Positions 45,673-52,948 of a DNA stretch of 64,000 bases are shown one piece after another. This stretch comes from Paludibacteraceae bacterium (GTDB lineage: Bacteria > Bacteroidota > Bacteroidia > Bacteroidales > Paludibacteraceae). A program made the position numbers and the translations under genes. The notes below the pieces were generated by a model. That model searched no databases. It was given only the letters and a program-made list of their open reading frames with translations, and had not been told where the DNA came from. Numbering within the stretch: the stretch's first letter is position 1; every line of letters begins with the position of its first letter. Where the stretch lies: positions 186,001 to 250,000 of the forward strand of contig JAFUWV010000002.1 of NCBI GenBank assembly GCA_017477325.1, read 5' to 3'.

Positions 45673-47622
45673 ATGCAATTACCCGAAAATGCCGGTCGTC
45701 CGCTAAAAGAAGGTGAGCAGTACAAGCCTCTTCTTCCTGCAGACAAGAATTTTGCCGAGGTGACACCTTATTCAGTAAGCATGGGTGTACTGATGGCGGT
45801 CATCTTCTCTGCTGCCGCAGCTTATCTTGGACTCAAAGTGGGCCAAGTGTTTGAAGCTGCCATACCTATTGCCATTATTGCTGTAGGCCTCTCTTCGGCT
45901 CTGCGACGTAAGAACGCCTTAGGAGAAAACGTCATTATTCAGTCTATAGGTGCTTCGTCAGGAGTGATAGTGGCAGGTGCCATCTTCACTCTTCCTGCCT
46001 TGTACATTCTGCAGGCAAAATATCCTGACATCACAGTCAACTTCATGCAAGTGTTCATGGCATCGCTGCTGGGCGGATGTCTGGGAATACTCTTCCTCAT
46101 TCCGTTCCGCAAGTACTTTGTGAGCGACATGCATGGCAAGTATCCTTTTCCCGAAGCCACTGCTACCACGCAGGTGCTTGTCTCGGGTGAACAAGGAGGC
46201 TCGCAGGCTAAGCCGCTTATATGGGCAGCAGCCATAGGAGGTATATATGACTTTCTGGTATCCACTTTTGGTCTTTGGACAGAAGAACTATCCACTCGCA
46301 TGACCACCTGGGGTGAGGCTCTGGCTGCCAAATGGAAACTCACATTCTCGGTCAACACCTCGGCTGCAGTGCTTGGTCTTGGCTATATCGTAGGACTCAA
46401 GTATGCGGCTATCATCTGCTGCGGGTCGCTGTTTGTGTGGTGGTTCCTTATTCCTCTGCTCGGAATGACAACGGCTGACAGTCTTATGCTGGCAGACAAA
46501 GACCCGCAGTGGATATTCTCCAACTATGCACGCTACATCGGCATTGGTGCTATTGCGATGGCAGGTGTGATAGGTATTGTCAAGTCGTGGGGAGTGATAA
46601 AAGGTGCTGTAGGGCTGGCAGGAAAAGAATTGCGCGGTAAGGGCAAACAGGTGGCAGAGGCCACTGTGCGTACAGAACGCGACTTGAGTATGCGCTTTCT
46701 GTTGATAGCCGTGTGTGCGGCACTGCTGATAGTGTTTGTCTTCTTCTGGATAGGTGTCATCAATAACTTCTGGCAAGCACTGATAGCGTGGCTTGTGGTC
46801 ACTGTGATTGCTTTTCTGTTCACTACAGTGGCAGCCAATGCTATAGCTATTGTAGGTAGCAACCCGGTCAGCGGCATGACGCTGATGACACTTATCATTG
46901 CCTCTGTGGTACTCGTGGCTGTGGGATTGAAAGGTACATCAGGAATGGTGGCCGCAATGGTTATAGGCGGTGTCGTCTGCACAGCACTGAGTATGGCTGG
47001 AGGATTTATCACTGACCTTAAGATAGGTTATTGGATTGGAACCACGCCCAAGAAGCAAGAGACATGGAAATTCCTTGGTACACTCGTCAGTGCTGCTACC
47101 GTAGGAGGTGTGATTATCATACTCAACAAGACTTACGGGTTCACCGGAGAGAATGCTCTCGTGGCTCCGCAAGCCAATGCAATGGCGGCAGTCATCGAGC
47201 CTCTCATGATGGGGCAAGGTGCACCATGGCTGTTGTACGGCGTGGGCGCTGTGCTGGCGCTGCTGCTTAATCTGCTCGGAGTGCCGGTGCTGGCGTTCGC
47301 ACTCGGTATGTTCATTCCGCTGCAACTCAACACTCCGCTTGTCATAGGAGGGTTTATATCGTGGCTTATGGCACGTGGCAAAGACAAAGAGCTGGCTCAG
47401 GCTCGACAGGACAAGGGCACCCTTATCGCTTCCGGATTTATCGCAGGTGGCGCATTGATGGGTGTTGTCTCGGCTGCCATACGGTTTGCAGGGGCCGACT
47501 GGTATCTCGCAGAGTGGGCTCAGTCAGGCGGTGCAGAGATAGTAGGCTGCCTTGCATACGTGGCACTGATTGCCTATTTCATTCTGGCATCGCGTAATAT
47601 AAAGAAGACTAAACTGTCATAA
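45673..47622 (+). CDS. OPT-family oligopeptide transporter
   Basis: Inner-membrane carrier of 649 aa with about 15 hydrophobic segments. The opening EVTPYSVSMGVLMAVIFSAAAAYLGLK region, the family motif region GKYPFPEATATTQVL and the helix QANAMAAVIEPLMMGQ place it in the prokaryotic branch of the oligopeptide transporter family, which takes up small peptides or metal complexes. It is last in the ileS-to-OPT run and is closed by a strong bidirectional hairpin at 47691. Pairing with the M3 peptidase and membrane protein genes just upstream suggests peptide use. Confidence 0.92.
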   Translation: MQLPENAGRPLKEGEQYKPLLPADKNFAEVTPYSVSMGVLMAVIFSAAAAYLGLKVGQVFEAAIPIAIIAVGLSSALRRKNALGENVIIQSIGASSGVIVAGAIFTLPALYILQAKYPDITVNFMQVFMASLLGGCLGILFLIPFRKYFVSDMHGKYPFPEATATTQVLVSGEQGGSQAKPLIWAAAIGGIYDFLVSTFGLWTEELSTRMTTWGEALAAKWKLTFSVNTSAAVLGLGYIVGLKYAAIICCGSLFVWWFLIPLLGMTTADSLMLADKDPQWIFSNYARYIGIGAIAMAGVIGIVKSWGVIKGAVGLAGKELRGKGKQVAEATVRTERDLSMRFLLIAVCAALLIVFVFFWIGVINNFWQALIAWLVVTVIAFLFTTVAANAIAIVGSNPVSGMTLMTLIIASVVLVAVGLKGTSGMVAAMVIGGVVCTALSMAGGFITDLKIGYWIGTTPKKQETWKFLGTLVSAATVGGVIIILNKTYGFTGENALVAPQANAMAAVIEPLMMGQGAPWLLYGVGAVLALLLNLLGVPVLAFALGMFIPLQLNTPLVIGGFISWLMARGKDKELAQARQDKGTLIASGFIAGGALMGVVSAAIRFAGADWYLAEWAQSGGAEIVGCLAYVALIAYFILASRNIKKTKLS

Positions 47623-47690
47623 CAGTTTATGCTGAAGAGTGAAACAAAGGCTATGATATAAGTCGGGAAAAGCAAGAAGTAAGCAATAAG

Positions 47691-47724
47691 AGAAAGGTGA
47701 ATTGTGGTAGCAATTCACCTTTCT
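47691..47724. terminator. Bidirectional terminator between OPT gene and ackA
   Basis: Perfect 14-bp stem AGAAAGGTGAATTG with loop TGGTAG, between two convergent genes; both sides have A/T-rich flanks. Confidence 0.85.
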
Positions 47725-47769
47725 TATGAAATACGCCTTTCTTATATGGCGTTGTCTGAACTATCGGCT

Positions 47770-48960
47770 TTATACCAATGCGGCTGTGTCGGATGCAATC
47801 ATCAGTTCCTCGTCGGTAGGAATGACGCATACCTTGACCTTTGAGTCCGGAGTGGAGATAGTGGCCTCTTTGCCGCGGCAGTTGTTGGCAGCCTCGTCGA
47901 GCTGGAGTCCGAGGAAAGTGACACCTTTCACAATCTCCTGACGGATGTATGCATCGTTTTCACCGATACCACCGGTGAAGACAATGATGTCCACGCCGTT
48001 CATGGCAGCGGCATAAGCACCGATGTACTTGATAACGCGGTAGATGAACATCTTGCGAACAAGGTCGGCACGATGGTTGCCTGCTTTGATGGCTGCGTCA
48101 ATGTCGCGGGCATCGGAGCTGACACCGCTCACGCCCAGCAGACCTGACTTCTTGTTCACAAGGTTGGCAAACTCGGCAGTAGTGAGATGCTCTTTGTCCA
48201 TGATGAAAGTGGCAGCACCGAGGTCAAGGTCGCCTGCACGTGTGCCCATCACGAGACCCTCTACGGGTGTCAGACCCATGGAGGTATCGACCGACTCACC
48301 GAATTTCACTGCAGCGCAAGAGCCTCCGTTGCCTATATGGGCTGTGACAATCTTTTGCTTCTTCGGATCTACGCCAAGATATTCGCATACACGCTTTGAC
48401 ACGTAACGGTGAGAGGTGCCGTGGAAACCGTAGCGGCGGATGGCATATTTCTCGTAGAGCTCGTATGGCAGGGCGTACATGTATGCATAGTCGGGCATAG
48501 TCTGGTGGAAAGCAGTGTCGAACACTGCCACTTGAGGCACGCCGGGGAGAGTCTTCTCAATGGCATGTATACCCTTCAGGTTGGCCGGGTTGTGAAGCGG
48601 AGCGAGGTCGATGCATGCTTCGATATTGCGTATCACTTCGTCGGTGATGAGTACGGACTTGTTGAACTTCTCTCCACCATGCACCACGCGGTGACCTACG
48701 GCATTGATTTCCTTCAGACTCTTGATGCAACCCAGTTTCTCATCAGTAAGGGTTTGCAGAATGAGTTCGATGCCGACAGTATGTTCGGGCATGGGTTTGT
48801 CTATTTGCACTTTCTCGCCATTGGGCAGTTTGACGAGCAGGAACGAGTCAGGCAGACCTATCTTCTCTACACCGCCCTGAGCGATGACTTGCTTATGCTC
48901 CATATCAAAGAGTTTGTACTTGATGGAGCTGCTTCCGCAGTTTAATACGAGTATTTTCAT
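47770..48960 (-). CDS. ackA: Acetate kinase
   Basis: Makes ATP and acetate from acetyl phosphate in fermentation. The 396-aa protein opens with VLNCGSSSIKYKLF, has the GHRVVHGG and FHGTSHRYV motifs with catalytic Asp/Arg context (AVFDTAFHQTMP), and ends with the IVFTGGIGEN nucleotide segment. The length equals the family norm. It lies 6 nt downstream of pta on the same strand, the usual pta-ackA operon of Bacteroidales. Confidence 0.97.
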   Translation of the reverse strand: MKILVLNCGSSSIKYKLFDMEHKQVIAQGGVEKIGLPDSFLLVKLPNGEKVQIDKPMPEHTVGIELILQTLTDEKLGCIKSLKEINAVGHRVVHGGEKFNKSVLITDEVIRNIEACIDLAPLHNPANLKGIHAIEKTLPGVPQVAVFDTAFHQTMPDYAYMYALPYELYEKYAIRRYGFHGTSHRYVSKRVCEYLGVDPKKQKIVTAHIGNGGSCAAVKFGESVDTSMGLTPVEGLVMGTRAGDLDLGAATFIMDKEHLTTAEFANLVNKKSGLLGVSGVSSDARDIDAAIKAGNHRADLVRKMFIYRVIKYIGAYAAAMNGVDIIVFTGGIGENDAYIRQEIVKGVTFLGLQLDEAANNCRGKEATISTPDSKVKVCVIPTDEELMIASDTAALV

Positions 48961-48966
48961 GGTGTT

Positions 48967-49965
48967 TTATTTTATTGCCTGGTTGGCTGTAATGATGATC
49001 ATCTCTACTATGTCTTGCACTTTGCATCCGCGGCTGAGGTCGTTGACAGGAGCAGCTATACCTTGCAGAATAGGACCAATGGCATTGGCACCTGAGAAAC
49101 GCTCCACCAGTTTGTAACCTATGTTGCCTGCTTGCAGGTCGGGGAAGACGAGCACATTGGCTTTGCCTGCCACCTTGCTTCCCGGTGCTTTCAGTTGTCC
49201 CACTTTCTCCACCAGAGCTGCATCAGCCTGCAGTTCGCCGTCGAGAGCGAGGTCGGGAGCCAGTTCGTGAGCAATACGTGTTGCCTCTGTCACTTTGTCT
49301 ATCAGTTCGTGCTTGGCACTGCCTTTGGTAGAGAAACTCAGCATAGCCACGCGGGGTTCTATCTGTGCCAGTGTGCGGGCAGTCTCAGCAGTTGAGATGG
49401 CTATCTGTGCCAGTTCTTCGGCGTTGGGGCAAGGGTTAACGGCGCAGTCGGCAAACACAAGGAATCCTTGCTCGCCAAGTTGTGTGGCCGGGGTGAACAT
49501 AAGGAAGGCGCCACTGACAATACCCACTCCGGGTTTGGTCTTCAGAATCTGGAAAGCAGGGCGGATAGTGTCGGCTGTGGTGCCACGGGCACCTGCCAAT
49601 TCGCCGTCAGCATCGCCGTTCTTTATCATAAGACAACCCAGATACAGAGGGTCCTGAGCTTTCTTTGCAGCCTCTTCTCCTGTCATTCCTTTCTTCTTGC
49701 GCAGTTCGTACAGCAGAGCAGCATACTGAGGCATGCGCGGGTCGGTCTTCGGATTGAAGATGTCGGCCTCTTGGATGTGTGTATAGCCTTTCTCCTGAGC
49801 CATACGGTTGATTACTTCAGGATCGCCGATGAGTGTCAGTTTGGCGATTTTCTTTTCGAGGACGATGTTGGCAGCCTCCAGTGTGCGGGGCTCATCGCCT
49901 TCGGGGAGCACGATGCGCATCAGGTTCTGCTGCGCACGCACTGTCATTTGTTCGAGAATGTTCAT
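48967..49965 (-). CDS. pta: Phosphate acetyltransferase
   Basis: Converts acetyl-CoA and phosphate to acetyl phosphate. The 332-aa protein is the short, single-domain form (E. coli Pta has 714 aa with added regulatory domains), with the conserved LPEGDEPRTLEAA opening, the GDADGELAGA segment, and FADCAVNPCPNAEELA and ANVLVFPDLQAGNIGYK blocks. The reading frame extends upstream to 50085, but ATG 49963-49965 is the start because it begins MNILEQM and lies downstream of the promoter at 50034. The leader between them is a 9-bp tandem array. Confidence 0.96.
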   Translation of the reverse strand: MNILEQMTVRAQQNLMRIVLPEGDEPRTLEAANIVLEKKIAKLTLIGDPEVINRMAQEKGYTHIQEADIFNPKTDPRMPQYAALLYELRKKKGMTGEEAAKKAQDPLYLGCLMIKNGDADGELAGARGTTADTIRPAFQILKTKPGVGIVSGAFLMFTPATQLGEQGFLVFADCAVNPCPNAEELAQIAISTAETARTLAQIEPRVAMLSFSTKGSAKHELIDKVTEATRIAHELAPDLALDGELQADAALVEKVGQLKAPGSKVAGKANVLVFPDLQAGNIGYKLVERFSGANAIGPILQGIAAPVNDLSRGCKVQDIVEMIIITANQAIK

Positions 49966-49980
49966 GATGAATATATGTTT

Positions 49981-50025
49981 TAGTTTGATAAGTTCGAGAA
50001 GTTTGTAAAGTTCGGCAAGTTTTGA
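49981..50025 (+). repeat. Nonamer array in the pta leader
   Basis: Five units of 9 bp, consensus RAGTTYGNN on the plus strand (TAGTTTGAT, AAGTTCGAG, AAGTTTGTA, AAGTTCGGC, AAGTTTTGA). Unlike the other arrays it lies between a promoter and a start codon. Confidence 0.8.
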
Positions 50026-50033
50026 TTTGTTTG

Positions 50034-50064
50034 CAAAGATACGACAAAAAAATGGATTATTAAA
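50034..50064 (-). promoter_or_regulatory. pta-ackA promoter
   Basis: Minus strand: TTTA (50064-50061), 19-nt spacer, TATCTTTG (50041-50034). It diverges from the tRNA promoter at 50072. Confidence 0.7.
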
Positions 50065-50071
50065 GAATTTA

Positions 50072-50103
50072 TTTGCACAATTCAAAAACTTACACTAATT
50101 TTG
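50072..50103 (+). promoter_or_regulatory. tRNA(CAU) promoter
   Basis: TTTG (50072-50075), 20-nt spacer, TAATTTTG (50096-50103), then the shared initially transcribed stretch TTTTGCACCCGCTTTTG. The tRNA starts about 100 nt downstream. Confidence 0.75.
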
Positions 50104-50207
50104 CACCCGCTTTTGAGGAATAAGTATTTTGAGAAAGCAAAAAGCGTGGCAACATGCTCAAAAGACAATCAAGAACTATGTTCGCAGATTGAGTGTGCCG
50201 AACGCGA

Positions 50208-50282
50208 GGTCCCGTAGCTCAGTTGGTCAGTAGCACCTGACTCATAATCAGGGGGTCCTTGGTTCAAGCCCAAGCGGGACCA
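50208..50282 (+). tRNA. tRNA with CAU anticodon (Met, or Ile2)
   Basis: A 75-nt cloverleaf: acceptor GGTCCCG with CGGGACC, D arm AGCTCAGTTGGTCAGTAGC, anticodon stem CCTGA/TCAGG with loop CTCATAA (anticodon CAT), T arm GGTTCAAGCC, discriminator A. No encoded CCA. Elongator Met is the default call; a lysidine-modified Ile2 tRNA has the same anticodon and cannot be excluded by eye. It is not the initiator type, since the acceptor starts with a G-C pair. Confidence 0.9.
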
Positions 50283-50286
50283 CAGA

Positions 50287-50328
50287 ACATTGGGAGGAGT
50301 TGGAAAACTCCTCCCAATGTATTTTATT
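50287..50328 (+). terminator. Terminator after the CAU tRNA
   Basis: Perfect 15-bp stem (50287-50301 with 50306-50320), GGAA loop, followed by ATTTTATT. Confidence 0.88.
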
Positions 50329-50354
50329 CATAATTCGTAATTCATAATTCATAA
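50327..50354 (+). repeat. Heptamer array running into a start codon
   Basis: TTCATAA, TTCGTAA, TTCATAA, TTCATAA; the last A is the first base of the ATG of the next gene. Same unit as the array at 21.4 kb. Confidence 0.8.
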
Positions 50355-50752
50355 TGAATAGTGAAGACTATATATTATTGCTTGAAGACCGGCTGGAAGA
50401 GGACATGCGCAGCGAGTATGGCAAAGACCTGATGATGGTGTCGAAAGAGTATTTCATGTTGCCTGCCGACAAATTATGCGACAGCCTGCAGCAGATGAAC
50501 GAGTGCTTGCGTTCACGCACCAGCTACCACCACCAAGTGAAACTGCGTGCCGCAGAAGCCGATGCACTGCTCCTTACCTTCGACTCGTATATACTAAGAA
50601 ACGAGGATTTCCGCCTTACTCCGGCAGAGCCTTACCGCCGAGGGGTCAGCGGTTACAGAGGCAAATACCACTATCTCACGTTCTCGCTTGTAAAGAAAAC
50701 GGACTATGTAGCTCCGAAAAACACGCTGGAGTATGAGGAGATAGGTCGGTAA
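50354..50752 (+). CDS. Hypothetical protein, 132 aa
   Basis: Soluble acidic/basic mixed protein, no signal peptide, no known motif that I recognise. The N-terminal two thirds are helical (LLEDRLEEDMRSEYG and DSLQQMNECLRSRTSYHHQVKLRAAEADALLL); the end is beta-like (GYRGKYHYLTFSLVKK). No promoter is visible between the tRNA terminator and its ATG, so its expression is unclear. The start codon is formed at the edge of a heptamer array and the stop codon overlaps a nonamer array, so the whole gene is framed by repeats. Codon use looks normal for the region. Confidence 0.6.
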   Translation: MNSEDYILLLEDRLEEDMRSEYGKDLMMVSKEYFMLPADKLCDSLQQMNECLRSRTSYHHQVKLRAAEADALLLTFDSYILRNEDFRLTPAEPYRRGVSGYRGKYHYLTFSLVKKTDYVAPKNTLEYEEIGR

Positions 50753-50812
50753 GTTTTGTAAGTTTGACAAGTTCGTAAAGTTCGTCGAGTTTGACAAGTT
50801 CGATAAGTTAAC
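50751..50812 (+). repeat. Nonamer array after the 50.4-kb gene
   Basis: Seven units in register, consensus RAGTTYGNN, from 50751 with the last one partial. The first two bases are the AA of the gene's TAA stop. Same family as the arrays beside the four-helix-bundle gene at 52.5 kb. Confidence 0.88.
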
Positions 50813-50839
50813 TTTGCAAACTATAAAAACATCTTCAAA

Positions 50840-51400
50840 CTACCCAAACTTCCTCATCTCTTCTGCCACTCGGTGCACAGGCAGGCCCATCACGTTGAAA
50901 TATGACCCGTTGATGCCTGTGCAGGCAGTCATCCCGATCCACTCCTGTATTCCGTATGCACCGGCTTTGTCCAGAGGCTTGTATTTCCCGACATAATACT
51001 GTATCTCCTCTTCTGCCAGTTTGCGGAAACTCACGTCTGTCTTGTCCACAAACGAAATCTGCTTGTCCAAACCGGTGAGGCAGACTCCTGTATAAACCTG
51101 ATGTGTCTTGCCCGACAGGATTCGCAACATTCTGCTAGCGTCTTCTTCGTCCTTGGGTTTACCCAGCACCTTGCCGTCGAGCCATACTATGGTGTCGGCA
51201 GTGATGAGCAGTTCGTTCTGCTTAATATTATTCCGGTAAGCGTCAGCCTTCTCGCGTGCTATATAAAGAGGTATGTCGCCCGCCTGCAGAGAGTGCGGGT
51301 ATGCCTCGTTGCAGACAATATCAACTGTCAGAAACTCTACGTCAAGTGCCGCCAATAGTTCTTTGCGGCGGGGAGAATGACTCCCAAGAATTACATGCAT
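50840..51400 (-). CDS. maf: Maf-like nucleoside triphosphate pyrophosphatase
   Basis: House-cleaning enzyme of the Maf family, expected to hydrolyse dTTP/UTP or modified nucleotides to monophosphates. The 186-aa protein has the GSHSPRRKELL nucleotide loop (7-17), ADTIVWLDGKVLGKP, and DKAGAYGIQEW near residue 145. The length is typical. It is transcribed after ubiA with a 67-nt gap that holds a nonamer array, and is convergent with the 50.4-kb gene. Confidence 0.94.
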   Translation of the reverse strand: MHVILGSHSPRRKELLAALDVEFLTVDIVCNEAYPHSLQAGDIPLYIAREKADAYRNNIKQNELLITADTIVWLDGKVLGKPKDEEDASRMLRILSGKTHQVYTGVCLTGLDKQISFVDKTDVSFRKLAEEEIQYYVGKYKPLDKAGAYGIQEWIGMTACTGINGSYFNVMGLPVHRVAEEMRKFG

Positions 51401-51422
51401 AAGTGTAGTAGAAAAAGGAATT

Positions 51423-51467
51423 TAAAGTGTCTAAAGTAACTTAAGTAATTTAAGTAACTTAAGTTTG
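51423..51467 (+). repeat. Nonamer array between ubiA and maf
   Basis: Five units: TAAAGTGTC, TAAAGTAAC, TTAAGTAAT, TTAAGTAAC, TTAAGTTTG. The array ends exactly where the reverse-strand stop codon of ubiA begins (51468). Confidence 0.85.
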
Positions 51468-52421
51468 TTACATGAGTACCCGTATCACTATCGAGAACAG
51501 CACTCCCAGCAGCATGATGAACTTCATCAGCCCCTGGGCATAGCGGTATTCTGAAGGCAGCTGTGCCCGCCAAAGCAAGTACAACTCGCAGCACAGAGGT
51601 ATAAGCAGTCCGAAGGTAAGATATCTGACGGGCATGCTGCTCCAACTGTGCTCGAACGGCATCAGGCAGAACACTGCATAGCATGCCAGGCCTGCTATCA
51701 GCAGAATGAGCACTGTCAGTATCACCTTTGTCCACGTCTCGCCTATCAGTATAGGCATTGTGTGGCACTCCAGTTCACGGTCGCCGGTCTGGTCCTGCAG
51801 GTCTTTCAGTATCTCGCGTACCAGCGTCGTGAGCAGTGCAAACAGAGCAAAGAAGCCTATCCAGACGTAAATCTCTTTGCAGATGGTGCTGTATTGCATC
51901 ACTTCGGCTCCGTACCGGTGGCGCATATAGCCGGCATTGGCGATAGCCACCAGCAGAGGCACCAGTGCTGCGGAGAAACTGACGATAAGGTTGCCTACTA
52001 TGAACTGACGCTTGTAGCTCGACGAGTAGAACCACAGTAGTCCGGGCACAAACACGTATATTATGCACAGGGTCCAGCTGCGGGTGAACCATGCCGCCAC
52101 CAGTCCGAGCACGGCACCGAGTGCTGTCATCACCTGATGTATCAGCATGGCCTGCTGCTTGCTGATGTCGCGTGTTACAATCAGTCGCTCAGGGCGGTTG
52201 ATGTTGTCAATGCGCACGTCGAAATAGTCGTTGATGGCGTAGCCTCCGGCTGCAATGAACACCACCGAGAGCATCAGCAGAATCAGTATCCACCCGGGCA
52301 GTTGCTCGCCAAACAAAGCTCTGTCCAACAGCGGCACTGCCACCATCTTCTCCATTAGCCACACTATCAGTGCCGAGAACAGCAGGTTCTGCCACCTTAT
52401 CAGTTGAAAGATAGATTTCAT
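51468..52421 (-). CDS. UbiA-family prenyltransferase
   Basis: Integral membrane enzyme of 317 aa with about eight or nine helices that joins a prenyl chain to an acceptor. Both Mg-diphosphate motifs are visible: NDYFDVRID (64-72) and DLQDQTGDRE (about 208-217). In Bacteroidales this branch is commonly named geranylgeranylglycerol-phosphate geranylgeranyltransferase, but menA-like or other acceptors are possible; the menaquinone genes are not adjacent. It is followed by maf on the same strand, an order often seen in this group. Confidence 0.88.
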   Translation of the reverse strand: MKSIFQLIRWQNLLFSALIVWLMEKMVAVPLLDRALFGEQLPGWILILLMLSVVFIAAGGYAINDYFDVRIDNINRPERLIVTRDISKQQAMLIHQVMTALGAVLGLVAAWFTRSWTLCIIYVFVPGLLWFYSSSYKRQFIVGNLIVSFSAALVPLLVAIANAGYMRHRYGAEVMQYSTICKEIYVWIGFFALFALLTTLVREILKDLQDQTGDRELECHTMPILIGETWTKVILTVLILLIAGLACYAVFCLMPFEHSWSSMPVRYLTFGLLIPLCCELYLLWRAQLPSEYRYAQGLMKFIMLLGVLFSIVIRVLM

Positions 52422-52422
52422 G

Positions 52423-52467
52423 AGGTTTGTAATGTTTGAAGAGTTCGTAAAGTTTGCTTAGTTAGTT
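52423..52467 (+). repeat. Nonamer array downstream of the four-helix-bundle gene
   Basis: Five units of RAGTTYGNN type on the plus strand (AGGTTTGTA, ATGTTTGAA, GAGTTCGTA, AAGTTTGCT, TAGTTAGTT). The reverse-strand stop codon of the four-helix-bundle gene (52458-52460) lies within it. Orientation is opposite to the array on the other side of the gene. Confidence 0.82.
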
Positions 52468-52859
52468 TTATCTTTATATTTGAATCCTTTAAAATCACTT
52501 GAATTTAGTTTGTCTATGAGGTGTTTTATTCCTATAGTGATGACTTTTGTTTTATCATAGAGTTCTTGTGCCTGCTTCTTGTTAATATGTTCACAATCGT
52601 AAGCTCTAATAATTTGACTTTGTACTTCTGCGCATGACCCTTTGGCAATATATAAGAAATGAATAAATTCTTTATTACCTTCTCTTTCAAAGCCTTCTGC
52701 AATATTATCCATAATAGAACCTGAAGCAGCCCTTATTTGTTGGACAAATCTGTTGTCATAAACAAAAGGGGGATCCTTTGTTAATGCAAATATTTGTTTT
52801 GCCAAATCACGAGCCTCTTTAAAAATAATAAGGTCTTGAAAAGAGTTTATGGTAGCCAT
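52458..52859 (-). CDS. Four-helix-bundle protein (IVP/S23-like)
   Basis: The 133-aa protein belongs to the family named after 23S rRNA intervening-sequence proteins. The core AASGSIMDNIAEGFEREGNK (44-63) and SCAEVQSQIIRAYD (75-88) are the family signature; it predicts four antiparallel helices with a basic surface. The DGR accessory protein Avd has the same fold, but no reverse transcriptase, template repeat or 23S gene is in this window. The gene lies between a GH13 gene and ubiA on the same strand and has RAGTTYGNN arrays on both sides, in inverted orientation. Base composition is lower in GC than its neighbours, which suggests acquisition. Confidence 0.88.
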   Translation of the reverse strand: MATINSFQDLIIFKEARDLAKQIFALTKDPPFVYDNRFVQQIRAASGSIMDNIAEGFEREGNKEFIHFLYIAKGSCAEVQSQIIRAYDCEHINKKQAQELYDKTKVITIGIKHLIDKLNSSDFKGFKYKDKTN

Positions 52860-52867
52860 AACTTCTC

Positions 52868-52948
52868 AAACTTTACAAACTTCTCAAACTTCTCAAACTT
52901 CTCGAACTTTACAAACTTTCCAAACTTTCCAAACTTCTTAAACTCCTC
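52868..52948 (-). repeat. Nonamer array upstream of the four-helix-bundle gene
   Basis: Nine units in perfect 9-bp register (plus strand AAACTTTAC, three AAACTTCTC, GAACTTTAC, two AAACTTTCC, AAACTTCTT, AAACTCCTC). In gene orientation the consensus is RAGTTYGNN. One further partial unit reaches the ATG, and the amylase stop codon (52947-52949) is at the far edge. Confidence 0.92.

Noticed and set aside
52458..52859. Four-helix-bundle gene as part of a diversity-generating retroelement
   Set aside because: No reverse transcriptase, no template/variable repeat pair and no C-type lectin target gene is present; only the fold is shared with Avd.
52458..52859. Four-helix-bundle gene as a true 23S rRNA intervening sequence
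   Set aside because: No rRNA sequence flanks it; neighbours are amylase and ubiA.
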